Source of the DNA: an uncultured Christensenellaceae bacterium
GTDB taxonomy: Bacteria > Bacillota > Clostridia > Christensenellales > Christensenellaceae
Reading direction: 5' to 3'
DNA length: 64,000 nucleotides
NCBI GenBank assembly: GCA_910588425.1
Contig: CAJUPM010000001.1
Coordinates: forward strand, 110,151-174,150
The stretch's first letter is position 1; each line of letters begins with the position of its first letter. Shown here one piece after another: positions 7,914-16,529 of the stretch. The notes below the pieces were generated by a model. The model was not told the origin of the DNA, did no database searches, and saw only the letters and a list, made by a program, of their open reading frames with translations. Position numbers and translations under genes: made by a program.

Positions 7914-7990
7914 AGTTTGAACTGCGCGGCGGAAAGATATGTAAGAAAAGTTTAAATTTTTGTATCGCGCAGGGCGGTTGCATTTTGATA

Positions 7991-7999
7991 TGGTATAAT
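7991..7999 (+). promoter_or_regulatory. extended -10 promoter for the two-component operon
   Basis: TGG-TATAAT, an extended -10 (TGn then TATAAT), 30 nt before the response-regulator ATG. No good -35 is visible at 16-18 nt. GGAGGGG lies about 8 nt before the start codon. Confidence 0.6.
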
Positions 8000-8028
8000 T
8001 TACGATAGAAACAGCAGGAGGGGAAAAG

Positions 8029-8706
8029 ATGCCGGAAATTTTGATTATAGAAGACGAGCGCCCGATTGCGGAGCTTTTGAAGTATAGCCTGGAGCGGGAG
8101 GGATATGCCGTGCGCATGGCGCATACCGGGGCAGACGGCCTTGCGGCGATAGAGGCCGCGCTTCCGGATTTGGTTTTGCTGGATCTCATGCTCCCAGATA
8201 TGGACGGCCTGGATATTTGCAGGCAGGTTACGCAGCAGCGCAAGGTGCCGATCATCATCGTCTCTGCCAAAAACGATCAGGTGGATAAGATCATCGGGCT
8301 GGAATACGGCGCGGATGACTATATTACAAAGCCTTTCGATATCCGCGAGGTGCTGCTGCGGATACAGTCGGTTTTGCGCCGGGGCGGAGCGGCTTCGCCG
8401 GAGCCAGGATCCGAGGATATGCTAAGGCAGGGGGATCTCTGCCTGATTCGCAGCAAGCATGAAGTCAAAAAAGGTGGGATGCGCATCGAGCTGACGCCCA
8501 AAGAGTTCGATTTGCTGGCGATTCTGCTGGAAAACAAGGGCAAAGTGCTCTCCAGAGCAGAGCTTTTGGAAAAAGTCTGGGAGTTTGCCTATATCGGCGA
8601 TACGCGCACAGTGGATATTCATATTCAGCGCCTGCGCAGAAAGCTCGGGGCGGATAAGCTCATCGAGACGGTGTTTGGCGTGGGCTATAAGATTCGGGAG
8701 GATTAG
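8029..8706 (+). CDS. OmpR/PhoB-family response regulator
   Basis: 225 aa. The receiver domain (1-120) has the acidic pair Glu8-Asp9, phosphoacceptor Asp52 (LLDLMLPDMDG) and the conserved Lys in DYITKPF. The winged-helix DNA-binding domain (about 130-225) has the OmpR signature LTPKEFDLLAILLENKGKV and the terminal DTRTVDIHIQRLRRKLG, GVGYKI. It should be phosphorylated by the histidine kinase encoded 3 nt downstream and then bind promoter DNA. The two genes are followed by two secreted-lipoprotein genes in one apparent operon. The signal sensed cannot be told from sequence. Confidence 0.96.
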   Translation: MPEILIIEDERPIAELLKYSLEREGYAVRMAHTGADGLAAIEAALPDLVLLDLMLPDMDGLDICRQVTQQRKVPIIIVSAKNDQVDKIIGLEYGADDYITKPFDIREVLLRIQSVLRRGGAASPEPGSEDMLRQGDLCLIRSKHEVKKGGMRIELTPKEFDLLAILLENKGKVLSRAELLEKVWEFAYIGDTRTVDIHIQRLRRKLGADKLIETVFGVGYKIRED

Positions 8707-8709
8707 GCT

Positions 8710-10155
8710 TTGCGTTCGGGGCTTGTGCGGAGCCTGGTGTTCTGGTATTCCGTCATCGTATTCGCGACGTTTGGCGTGCTGAATTTGGCGGTTTCCGGCA
8801 TGATCGGATCCAGCAATGAAAAGAATATTGAGGCGGATTTGCGCGGCTTTCAGGAGAGCAGCGAGGTGTTCCTGTCCCGCTATGTCCTCAAAAACGGCGT
8901 CTGGGGATACCAGGAGGTGGGCGATAGCCTTTGCGCCGTGCTGGGCAGCAACCTGAAGATTTACAGCACAACCGGCGAGCTGCTCTATAACGCGCTTTTC
9001 GCAGACGAGCAGGCGCCCGGCGACGATATGGCGTATGCATCGCAGGGCAAAAGCGCCTATACCGTCTATACCTCGGGAAAAGATACCCGCGTGTATTTTT
9101 CCTTTCTGGTGGAGGAGTTTGGGATCATCCGCATGGAAGTGGATTATTCCGAGCTCTATCAGAGCGGCAGCTATATCAGCCGCATGGTGCTGTATAGCAG
9201 CGCCAGCGTTCTGGTAACGGCGCTGGTTCTGCTGGTTGTCTTTGCCGGGAAAGTCATCGAGCCGGTCAACCGGCTGCGCAATGCAGTGGTAGAGCTGACG
9301 GAGGATCCGAGCTCTGCCATGCCTCTGCCCGTCCGCCATAAGGATGAGATTGGCGAGCTGACCCGGGAATACAACAAGATGGCGGCCATCATCCGTGAAC
9401 AGCTCCGGGAGATTACACTGGAAAAAAGCGCGCTGGAAGAGGCCGTGGCCTACCGCAAGCATTTCTATGACAACGTGACCCACGAGCTGAAAACGCCGCT
9501 GACCATCATTTTGGGCTATGCGGAGATGATGGAGGATACCGGTTTTTCGGATCTGGAGTTCAGCAAAAAAGGCATCCAGCATATCATCAGCGAGAGCAAG
9601 CGCCTGCGCGATATGGTAACAGCGCTGCTGGATGCGACGCGCGTCGGCGTTTCGGACACCTCGGATTTTGAAATGGTGGATTTGGCCGGGCTACTGCGGG
9701 ATACGGCGGTTTCTATGAACCTCAAGGCCGCGCGCCAGCAGAAGGAGATCGTGCTCTCCCTGCCTGAGGAGGAGCAGAGCCTGCGCGTCTGGGGCAGCCG
9801 GGAACAGCTGATCCAGATGTTCATCAACCTGATGGATAACGCCATCAAGCATGGCTCGGGCAGCAAAATCTCCGTGTTTTCCCAGCGGCTGGGGGAACAC
9901 GTGGAAATATCCGTGCAAAACGAGATAGAAAAGCAAATCTCGGAAGAGGAGCTGGCCAGGCTGTTCATCCCCTTTTACCGCCAGCGGGAAGAGGGCGCAG
10001 AGCCAGGCTCCGTCGGGCTGGGGCTGGCTATTTGCCGCAAAATTGCAGAGAGCCACGGGGGCAATATTTCTGCGCTGCTGCCGGATGAGGGGCGCATCTG
10101 CATTCGGGTGCTGCTGCTCAGCGTGCAGACGGAAGCTCCCGCGGAGGAGTTTTGA
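8710..10155 (+). CDS. membrane sensor histidine kinase
   Basis: 481 aa. TM1 at about 8-28, an extracytoplasmic sensor region of about 130 residues (30-157), TM2 at about 160-179, then a HAMP linker. The HisKA domain has the phospho-acceptor His258 in NVTHELKTPL. The HATPase domain has the N box (NLMDNAIKHG) and a G box (GLGLAICRKIAESHGG). The start is a TTG at 8710 with GGAGG about 8 nt upstream, overlapping the end region of the response regulator, with only 3 nt between the genes. Its last three bases overlap the next gene's ATG. Expected partner: the upstream regulator. Confidence 0.94.
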   Translation: MRSGLVRSLVFWYSVIVFATFGVLNLAVSGMIGSSNEKNIEADLRGFQESSEVFLSRYVLKNGVWGYQEVGDSLCAVLGSNLKIYSTTGELLYNALFADEQAPGDDMAYASQGKSAYTVYTSGKDTRVYFSFLVEEFGIIRMEVDYSELYQSGSYISRMVLYSSASVLVTALVLLVVFAGKVIEPVNRLRNAVVELTEDPSSAMPLPVRHKDEIGELTREYNKMAAIIREQLREITLEKSALEEAVAYRKHFYDNVTHELKTPLTIILGYAEMMEDTGFSDLEFSKKGIQHIISESKRLRDMVTALLDATRVGVSDTSDFEMVDLAGLLRDTAVSMNLKAARQQKEIVLSLPEEEQSLRVWGSREQLIQMFINLMDNAIKHGSGSKISVFSQRLGEHVEISVQNEIEKQISEEELARLFIPFYRQREEGAEPGSVGLGLAICRKIAESHGGNISALLPDEGRICIRVLLLSVQTEAPAEEF

Positions 10156-11315
10156 TGCGGGGCCCATGCCGCAAAAGGAAAGGAGCAAAGGCAGAAATGC
10201 TTTTATGGCCTGAAAAACAGAGCCTTGCAGGCAGAGGGAAACGAGGCTTGGCGCTATGGATTGCGGCCTTGCTGATGGTTTCGCTCTGTGGCTGCGGCTA
10301 TCAAAAAAAAGCACGGACGGAGATTCTGGAATCCGGCGCGCCCAGCGGGGCGGATTTTTCCGTGCTCAGCGTAACGCAGGTGGAAACCGAAAAAGAGGGG
10401 CAGGCGCTGCGATATGTCGGCTTGTCCGGCCAGAGCATGGTGGCCGTCTGGGGGCGGGAGGAGAGCAAACGACTTGTGCTTGTGGGCAAGAGCGGCTATC
10501 TTAAGCCATGCACGGAGGAGATGGCGATCATAGCGGATTCCGTCATCTGCCGGGGCGAGCACATTCTCTTTGAGGCAAAAAACGGCGAGGAGCGGGTGGA
10601 TATCTTCCTGCTGGATCTGGAGGATGAATCTGTGCGCAAAATCGGCTCCTATCTGGCGGATGAGCTGGTGGTTCCTGTTGGATGGCAGGACGGCGATATC
10701 AGCTTTGCCTCGCGCAACATCTCGGGCATTGTGCTCAGCCGCTATGATACCCAAAGCCACACGCTGGAGCGCATGGAGGATATCGATATTTACCGCGGGA
10801 CTTCTAAAATCGAACAGAATAACGCGACGCTGAGCCGCATGTTTCTGACGGGCAATTATGCCGTCATCCAGCTGGAGATCGGGACGGCTTCGCAAATCGC
10901 GGTCGAGGATCTGGAGGATGCCAAAGAGGGCAGTATTTTCAGCGCGGCCGGCTTTTCGCCTGCGGCTGCTGGGGACAGGATCTACTATATCGCCCAGGAC
11001 GGCGCGCTGATGAGCTGGAAGGCGGATACAAGAGAAGAGAAGAAAATTTGGGATCATGCTTCGTTTTTTGTCGTATCCGCAGACGGAAGCAAGCTGGCGG
11101 TGGTAGAGAAAGGCGAGACGGCATATAAGTTATATGTCGTGGATATTAAATCCGGGCAGGCGTTGTATGTGGATATCTATCAGGGAATCCGAAGCGTCTA
11201 TCTAAGTGAGGATGGCAGCGCTCTGCTCGTGCATTGCCAGGGCGAGCAGACGGCGCAAAAGGGCGGCATTGGAGGGACGTATACTTTCTATGAACTGGGA
11301 AAAGAAGTGCAGTAA
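10155..11315 (+). CDS. secreted lipoprotein, beta-propeller-like (TolB/WD-type repeats)
   Basis: 386 aa. The N-terminus is basic for about 30 residues, then a hydrophobic stretch ending in LMVSLCGCGY, a lipobox-like site with Cys45 or Cys47 as the lipidated residue. The rest is a string of beta-rich repeats (VSADGSKLAVVEKG, LSEDGSALLVHC) like a six- or seven-bladed propeller. It starts at ATG 10155 with GGAGG 8 nt upstream, overlapping the kinase stop. It probably acts outside the membrane, perhaps in ligand sensing or signalling together with the adjacent kinase, which is inferred only from operon position. A protein of similar design is encoded at 42956. No catalytic motif is visible. Confidence 0.8.
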   Translation: MRGPCRKRKGAKAEMLLWPEKQSLAGRGKRGLALWIAALLMVSLCGCGYQKKARTEILESGAPSGADFSVLSVTQVETEKEGQALRYVGLSGQSMVAVWGREESKRLVLVGKSGYLKPCTEEMAIIADSVICRGEHILFEAKNGEERVDIFLLDLEDESVRKIGSYLADELVVPVGWQDGDISFASRNISGIVLSRYDTQSHTLERMEDIDIYRGTSKIEQNNATLSRMFLTGNYAVIQLEIGTASQIAVEDLEDAKEGSIFSAAGFSPAAAGDRIYYIAQDGALMSWKADTREEKKIWDHASFFVVSADGSKLAVVEKGETAYKLYVVDIKSGQALYVDIYQGIRSVYLSEDGSALLVHCQGEQTAQKGGIGGTYTFYELGKEVQ

Positions 11316-12270
11316 GCGCGCCGCGTGCGCGGTGCTCTGCGTCCTGCTCCTGGGGCTGCTTTGCTGCTGCAAGGCGGAGCAGACGCCTTTTGCCGTCAGC
11401 AAAGAGCTGATGGAATTGCTTTGGAATGTGGATTACCAAACTTTTTCCTCCGCCCCGACGGCGGCGTTCGCAAAGAAGCACTTTGAAAGCGGCTATCTGG
11501 CGCATTTCCTCGAAGATCCGGATGCGCAGACGGGGCTGGAGCAAAACCGGCAGAATCAGCTCAAGAGCCGGTTAGAGAGTGTGCGGGATTTGGGCTCGGA
11601 ACAGCAGATTTTAGATGGCACGGAATACACCGTCCAGAGCGTTCAGATCAGCGTGTTTCTCGATTCCTTTGCGCCGGAGCACCCGGAGGAGAGCTTTTTT
11701 GAGCAGGGCCAGCGCTATTTGCTCAATTATCAGGTCTATTTCGTGCAGGAGGATGGCGCGCTTAGGCTGGCCGGCTTCAGCTTTCAGCCGGAAGGGGAGG
11801 CCTATCTGCCTGCGTCTGAAAAAGCGCGGCTGAGCGATGCGGAAAAGCAGGTTGTGCTGGGCATTGCAGAGCAGTATCTGGACGCCCGCTATCAGGTGGA
11901 ATACGAGAGCTTTTCTGCGGAACAGGTTTTTGATTTTTATGAAGAAAACCTTTCTGCGGCCTTTTTGGAGCGGGACGGCATCACCCTGCAGTCCCTTGCG
12001 GCGCAGCAGCAGGAGTTTGCGCAAAACCATGTGAGCATCCGCCTGCTGGATTGCAGCCTGACGGCGGCAGATCAAAAAATGGAATTTTTTGACGGCCAAA
12101 ACTATGGCTACTACTATCACGTTCGGGCAAGCTATACCTATGAGATTACAGCGGATGCCGGGTACTTTGCAGAAAAAGACCTTGCCTCAACCAAAACCAT
12201 GCAGGAAACGCTGTATTTTGAGCGGAAGGACAACGGCGAATTTTGCATGATTGGCGCGGAATACCGCTAA
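11290..12270 (+). CDS. secreted lipoprotein of unknown function
   Basis: 326 aa. Short basic N-terminus, hydrophobic core and a Cys cluster (LLGLLCCCKAE, Cys25-27) that fits a lipoprotein signal peptide. The mature part is helical and acidic with no catalytic motif that I recognise; it may have an NTF2-like or DUF4829-like fold, but that is a guess. Its start lies inside the end of the preceding lipoprotein gene (26-bp overlap). GGAGGG is 13 nt before the ATG, somewhat far. It is the last gene of the two-component/lipoprotein unit. No terminator is obvious immediately downstream. Confidence 0.75.
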   Translation: MNWEKKCSKRAACAVLCVLLLGLLCCCKAEQTPFAVSKELMELLWNVDYQTFSSAPTAAFAKKHFESGYLAHFLEDPDAQTGLEQNRQNQLKSRLESVRDLGSEQQILDGTEYTVQSVQISVFLDSFAPEHPEESFFEQGQRYLLNYQVYFVQEDGALRLAGFSFQPEGEAYLPASEKARLSDAEKQVVLGIAEQYLDARYQVEYESFSAEQVFDFYEENLSAAFLERDGITLQSLAAQQQEFAQNHVSIRLLDCSLTAADQKMEFFDGQNYGYYYHVRASYTYEITADAGYFAEKDLASTKTMQETLYFERKDNGEFCMIGAEYR

Positions 12271-12399
12271 ACTTGGAATGCGGAATTTGCGATAAACTGC
12301 AAATTAGCGCGAGTTATGTCAGATTGCGAAAATTCATTGAATTTTTCCTGTTTTTATTATAAAATAGGAAAGGAAGGGGAGCACGAAGAAAGGGCTGCT

Positions 12400-12615
12400 A
12401 TGAAAAAGGAAATTGAGAAAAAAATTCAACAAGTCAGCGCAGAACTCAGGCAGGAAAAAGATGCACTAGACGCCTTGGCTTTGGAGTGCATCAAGCAGGG
12501 GCGCTCACTGGCGGAAGATCAAAATGTGCTTCGGCAAAATGAAAAGGTGGATACGCTCGTCTTAACTGAACTGCGGCTGCGCGAAATGCTGGAAGAGCGG
12601 GAGAGCGAGCAGTAG
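12400..12615 (+). CDS. small Spo0E-like aspartyl-phosphate phosphatase (tentative)
   Basis: 71 aa, two helices. The second helix has the pattern QGRSLAEDQNVLRQNEKVDTLV, which resembles the Spo0E-family signature (S/G...L.D..V...S..LD.LI) carried by small phosphatases that dephosphorylate Spo0A~P. The usual Ser-Gln-x-Leu-Asp is Asn-Glu-Lys-Val-Asp here, so the assignment is tentative. The ATG at 12400 has AAAGGG about 8 nt upstream; an in-frame ATG at 12316 would add 28 residues but is weaker. It stands alone, closed by the terminator at 12654. Confidence 0.5.
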   Translation: MKKEIEKKIQQVSAELRQEKDALDALALECIKQGRSLAEDQNVLRQNEKVDTLVLTELRLREMLEERESEQ

Positions 12616-12653
12616 GCAGGAGAGCATAGCATATTTTGCCTGTGAAAATTTTT

Positions 12654-12684
12654 AAAAACCCAACGTTTTCTGTTGGGTTTTTTT
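12654..12684 (+). terminator. rho-independent terminator
   Basis: AAAAACCCAAC - GTTTTCT - GTTGGGTTTTTTT: 11-bp stem and T tract after the Spo0E-like gene. Its 3' arm contains the TTGGGT that serves as -35 for the next operon. Confidence 0.92.
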
Positions 12685-12701
12685 CTTTTGGGATGTATAA
12701 T
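12673..12701 (+). promoter_or_regulatory. promoter of cdaA-cdaR
   Basis: -35 TTGGGT (12673-12678), 17-nt spacer, -10 TATAAT (12696-12701), 28 nt before the GTG start. The -35 is inside the upstream terminator hairpin. Confidence 0.7.
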
Positions 12702-12728
12702 GGAAAAGAGAAACGAAGGAGCATTGGC

Positions 12729-13559
12729 GTGGCAAACTTTTTTGAGAATCTAGGAAATTCCGCAATTCATTTTTCCATCATGGATGTTGTGGATATTTTG
12801 CTGGTCGCTGGCATCACATACGGGCTGCTGCGGCTGACGAGCAAAACCCGCGCATCTCAGGTCTTTAAAGGCCTGGCGCTGTTTATCGTGCTGGCATGGA
12901 TCTGCAAGGCGGTTGGCCTCTCGACGGTTAATTGGCTGCTGTCTTCGTTTATCGATGCCGGTGCGCTGCTTTTGGTTGTCATTTTTCAGCCGGAAATCCG
13001 CCGGGCCTTTGAAAAGCTGGGACGCGGAGGGCTGTTTGAAATGCCGTTTTCTGCGGAGGAGGATGCCTCCCGCCCGCATATCGAGGAGATCGAGCGGGCT
13101 GTGCTCAATATGTCTATCCGCAAAATCGGGGCGCTCATGGTTTTTGAGAGAAAGACGGGCATGAAAGACGTCATCGAGAGCGGCAATTTGCTGAACGCAC
13201 GCATCTCCAGCCAGCTGATCGAAAATGTTTTCTTCCCCAATTCGCCCATGCACGACGGCGCGATGATCCTGCGCGGGGATAAGATTGTGGCGGCGGGCTG
13301 TTTCCTGCCGCTCTCGGATAACAAGCAGATTTCCTCCGAACTGGGCACGCGGCATCGCGCCGCTCTGGGCATTTCCGAGCTTTCGGATGCCTATATTATC
13401 ATCGTCTCGGAAGAGACGGGCGTCATTTCCATGGCGCACGAGGGGACGATCACGCGCTATCTCGACCGAAAAGCGCTGCACGCCATTTTAGATGGAATAT
13501 ACGAAAAAGGCCCCGCCAAGAGCAAGCTTTTGCGCAGAAAGGGGGAGAAAAAGCAGTGA
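12729..13559 (+). CDS. cdaA: membrane diadenylate cyclase CdaA (DacA)
   Basis: Makes the second messenger cyclic di-AMP from two ATP. 276 aa, matching the roughly 273-aa family. Three N-terminal membrane helices lie within residues 15-85, then the DAC domain with the two catalytic motifs Asp176-Gly-Ala178 (MHDGAMIL) and Arg208-His-Arg210 (GTRHRAALG). I chose a GTG start at 12729 because AAGGAG lies exactly 7 nt upstream. An in-frame ATG at 12693 has no ribosome site and sits in the promoter. The last bases overlap the GTG of cdaR. In most Firmicutes the operon is cdaA-cdaR-glmM; here glmM does not follow. Confidence 0.95.
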   Translation: MANFFENLGNSAIHFSIMDVVDILLVAGITYGLLRLTSKTRASQVFKGLALFIVLAWICKAVGLSTVNWLLSSFIDAGALLLVVIFQPEIRRAFEKLGRGGLFEMPFSAEEDASRPHIEEIERAVLNMSIRKIGALMVFERKTGMKDVIESGNLLNARISSQLIENVFFPNSPMHDGAMILRGDKIVAAGCFLPLSDNKQISSELGTRHRAALGISELSDAYIIIVSEETGVISMAHEGTITRYLDRKALHAILDGIYEKGPAKSKLLRRKGEKKQ

Positions 13560-14815
13560 AGAAAGACTTTCTAAAGCGCGCCAAAAAGGCGCTGACGACC
13601 AACTGGCCGCTGAAATTAGTCGCCCTGCTTTTTGCGGCGGCGCTCTGGGCATATGTCATCTCCTCGGAAAATCCCGTCCGCCCGCTGGAGGTGGAAAACG
13701 TCCGCATTTCCTATACGGGCATGGATTCGCTGACGGCGCGCGGGCTGACGGTAGATAAGAGGGATTTGCAGGAGGCTGTGGACGTTACGGTTGCCGCGGG
13801 CCAGCAATACCACAAAAATATTACGGCGGATAACATCCGCGTCGTGGCGGATTTGTCCGACATCTCCGCCAAAGGAACATATGAGATTAAACTGCAGACC
13901 AGTGTGATGACGATCAACGCGTCCGTCAAGCGGGTAACAAACACGACTGTGCAGGTTAAAGTTGACGATTTGGTACAGCGCACGATCCCGGTGCGGTGCA
14001 TTTTGGAGGGCGAGCCGGGAGAGGGCTATTATGTGAGCCAGCCGGTGCTTTCGGAGGAATCCATCATCATCTCGGGCGCCCGGGACGAGCTGGAGCAGAT
14101 CGTCGAGGCGGTTTGCCATATCTCCATCGACGGCATCTCGCAGAGCTCCAAAACCAGCCATGTGCTGGAGCTTTTGAGCGCAGGAGGGGAGGTCGCCCCG
14201 AGCTATATCGTGGATGGCTCGGTGCCCTCTGTGATTGTGGAGCTCAATGTGCTCAGCAAAAAGACCGTGCCCATCGATCAGCAGACGGTGAAGGACCGTG
14301 TGACCAATATCAAAGACGGCTATGAAGCGGTGGGCGTAACGCTCAATCCGGCGGAAGTGGAGATCGTGGGCAGCGAAGAGGCGCTGGCCAAGATCGAGAC
14401 GGTTCAGCTGAGACCATTCTCGGCCGAAAATGCGGATAAGAGCGTGCTGCTCTCGGCGGAGCTGCAAATTCCGGAGGGAGTGGAAGTGCTGGGCAGCGCA
14501 AAGGTGGATGCCTATGTTCAGATTGCCGAAATTCAGGGCCAGCAGCACTTTACAGGCGTCGAAATTAACGCGGTCAACCTGGGTTCGGGACTGCGGGCGA
14601 CGCTGCAAACCAGAAGCGCGGATGTAACGGTTTCGGGCGGGCTTTCGGCTGTGCGCGGGCTGACGCGCAAAAATGTCGTGCTGTATGTGGATCTCGTCGG
14701 GCTTTCGGAGGGGAGCTATGTGCTGCCCGTCCGGGCGGAGGAGATTGCCGGCGTGGATGCTTCGGGCGTCTCAGTGGGCGTAGGCAGCATTACGGTTACT
14801 ATCCGGCGCAGGTAG
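13556..14815 (+). CDS. cdaR: CdaR, YbbR-domain regulator of CdaA
   Basis: 419 aa. One membrane helix near residues 19-37 (KLVALLFAAALWAYV), then an extracytoplasmic region of tandem YbbR domains, about 80-90 residues each, seen as repeated segments such as VTVAAGQQYHKN, RTIPVRCILEGEPGEGY and EVEIVGSEEALAKIE. CdaR is known to bind and modulate CdaA at the membrane. GTG start overlapping the cdaA TGA; AAAGGGGGAG lies upstream. It ends 13 nt before the long hairpin at 14829. Confidence 0.92.
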   Translation: MKKDFLKRAKKALTTNWPLKLVALLFAAALWAYVISSENPVRPLEVENVRISYTGMDSLTARGLTVDKRDLQEAVDVTVAAGQQYHKNITADNIRVVADLSDISAKGTYEIKLQTSVMTINASVKRVTNTTVQVKVDDLVQRTIPVRCILEGEPGEGYYVSQPVLSEESIIISGARDELEQIVEAVCHISIDGISQSSKTSHVLELLSAGGEVAPSYIVDGSVPSVIVELNVLSKKTVPIDQQTVKDRVTNIKDGYEAVGVTLNPAEVEIVGSEEALAKIETVQLRPFSAENADKSVLLSAELQIPEGVEVLGSAKVDAYVQIAEIQGQQHFTGVEINAVNLGSGLRATLQTRSADVTVSGGLSAVRGLTRKNVVLYVDLVGLSEGSYVLPVRAEEIAGVDASGVSVGVGSITVTIRRR

Positions 14816-14828
14816 GCAAAGAGAAAAG

Positions 14829-14903
14829 AAAAGGCGCGTTTGGGCTTCCGGCCAGGCCGGAACAGAGCCAGCAAAATGGCCCTAAAAGCTCGGCGCGCCT
14901 TTT
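14829..14903 (+). terminator. long hairpin, possible terminator
   Basis: AAAAGGCGCG (14829-14838) pairs exactly with CGCGCCTTTT (14894-14903) across a 55-nt interior, which itself contains a TTCCGGCC-A-GGCCGGAA hairpin (14846-14862). The T run is only four long, so it may be a weak terminator or a processed leader element rather than a strong stop. Confidence 0.55.
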
Positions 14904-14945
14904 GTGAATTTGCGGCCTATATCCAAGGCCGAAAGGAAAAGATTG

Positions 14946-16529
14946 ATGCAGTTTTTATTACACGAGATTTCCCGCCCCATCCAGCAGAGCGAGGATGCGC
15001 TGCCCATTTTGGCGGCGAAGAAGCTGGGCGTTGCCCCCAGCCAGATTTTAGAGTGCGAGATTGTGCGCAAATCCATCGATGCCAGAAGCCGGCGGGATTT
15101 GTGCTTCAAATACAGTTTGCTGGTGCGCCTGTCGCAAAAGGCGGGCGAAAAGCTGGAGCAAAAAGGACTGCGGGCATATGCTCCCCAGGAGCCGGAGCCG
15201 CTGGAGCCGGGGGAAGAGCGCCTGGCCGGAAGGGCGGTTGTGATAGGCGCAGGGCCCTGCGGGCTTTTTGCGGCGCTGCTTCTGGCGCAGCACGGCTTTC
15301 GGCCGCTGGTGCTGGAGCGCGGCGCCAAGATGGCCCAGCGGGAGGCGGATGTGCAGGCACTGCGGGAAAAAGGAGAGCTCAATCCCGAGAGCAATATCTG
15401 CTTTGGCGAGGGTGGCGCAGGCACTTTCTCGGACGGCAAGCTGACTACGCGCATCAAGGATCGCAGGGTGCAGGATGTGCTGGCCGCGTTTGTGCGCCAC
15501 GGCGCGCCCGGGCAGATCCGCTATGAGGCGCTGCCGCATCTGGGCACAGAGCATATCCGCAGTGCAGTCGTGGGCCTGCGGGAAGAGATTTTATCCTTGG
15601 GCGGAGAATTTGAGTACGGCGCCCGCTTTTGCGATTTTGAGCAGAGGGACGGCGCACTTTCCGCGGTTTATTACGAGAAAGACGGCGCGAAAATAAAGGT
15701 TGAGACGGGAGCGGCGGTTCTGGCCATTGGCCACAGCGCCCGGGATACCTTCGAGCTGCTGCTGAAAAAGGGCGTTGCCCTTCAGCCCAAAGCCTTTGCC
15801 ATGGGCGTGCGGGCCGAGCACAGGCAGCAGTTCATCGATGAGCGGCAGTATGGCAAATATGCGGGCCATCCGGAGCTGGGCGCGGCGACATATAAGCTGA
15901 CGGCACAGTACGGAGGCCGGGGTGTTTATAGCTTTTGCATGTGCCCGGGCGGCGAAGTAGTCTGCTCGGCGACCGAGCCGGGCGGCACGGCGGTCAACGG
16001 CATGAGCTACTATGCCAGAGACTTGCAGAATGCCAATAGCGCGCTGGTGGTCTCGGTTTTCCCGGAGGATATGCCGGCTGGGCCGCTGGGCGGCGTACAG
16101 CTGCAGCGGCAAATCGAGCAGGCGGCCTACCGGGCGGCAAAGGGCTATGGAGCGGTTGCCCAGCGGTATGCGGATTTTGTGCGGGGCATGCCCAGCCGCA
16201 GTGCCGGGGCGATTGCGAGCTCCTATCGGCCATATACCGTCTGCGGGGAAATCCGGGATTTCCTTCCCGGCTTTTTGGCAGATGCACTGGCCGGAGCGGC
16301 GCAGCAGTTTGAGCGGAAAATTCCGGGGTTCTTGCAGGAGGGGCTGCTGCTGGGCGCGGAAACCAGGACTTCCTGCCCAGTGCGCATTCTGCGCGGAGAG
16401 AATTTCTGCGCCAATCCGGATGGGCTCTATCCTGCCGGGGAGGGCGCGGGCTATGCCGGCGGCATCATGTCTTCGGCGGTAGACGGCCTCAAGGCGGCGG
16501 AAGCAGTGATTCGGAGGTTCCGCCCATGA
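14946..16529 (+). CDS. NAD(FAD)-utilising dehydrogenase-like protein (COG2509)
   Basis: 527 aa. A roughly 90-residue N-terminal domain (starting MQFLLHEISRPI) is typical of this family. The Rossmann dinucleotide-binding motif follows (VVIGAGPCGLFAALLLAQHG, about residues 99-118) with the acidic end at LVLERG. Later motifs are ICFGEGGAGTFSDGKLTTR, VLAIGHSARDTFELL and a C-terminal YPAGEGAGYAGGI that closes the FAD site. It should be a flavin-dependent oxidoreductase of unknown substrate. ATG 14946 has AAAGGA about 8 nt upstream; the longer GTG-start reading begins inside the hairpin. The stop overlaps the ferredoxin ATG (ATGA), suggesting the two proteins work together. Confidence 0.88.
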   Translation: MQFLLHEISRPIQQSEDALPILAAKKLGVAPSQILECEIVRKSIDARSRRDLCFKYSLLVRLSQKAGEKLEQKGLRAYAPQEPEPLEPGEERLAGRAVVIGAGPCGLFAALLLAQHGFRPLVLERGAKMAQREADVQALREKGELNPESNICFGEGGAGTFSDGKLTTRIKDRRVQDVLAAFVRHGAPGQIRYEALPHLGTEHIRSAVVGLREEILSLGGEFEYGARFCDFEQRDGALSAVYYEKDGAKIKVETGAAVLAIGHSARDTFELLLKKGVALQPKAFAMGVRAEHRQQFIDERQYGKYAGHPELGAATYKLTAQYGGRGVYSFCMCPGGEVVCSATEPGGTAVNGMSYYARDLQNANSALVVSVFPEDMPAGPLGGVQLQRQIEQAAYRAAKGYGAVAQRYADFVRGMPSRSAGAIASSYRPYTVCGEIRDFLPGFLADALAGAAQQFERKIPGFLQEGLLLGAETRTSCPVRILRGENFCANPDGLYPAGEGAGYAGGIMSSAVDGLKAAEAVIRRFRP

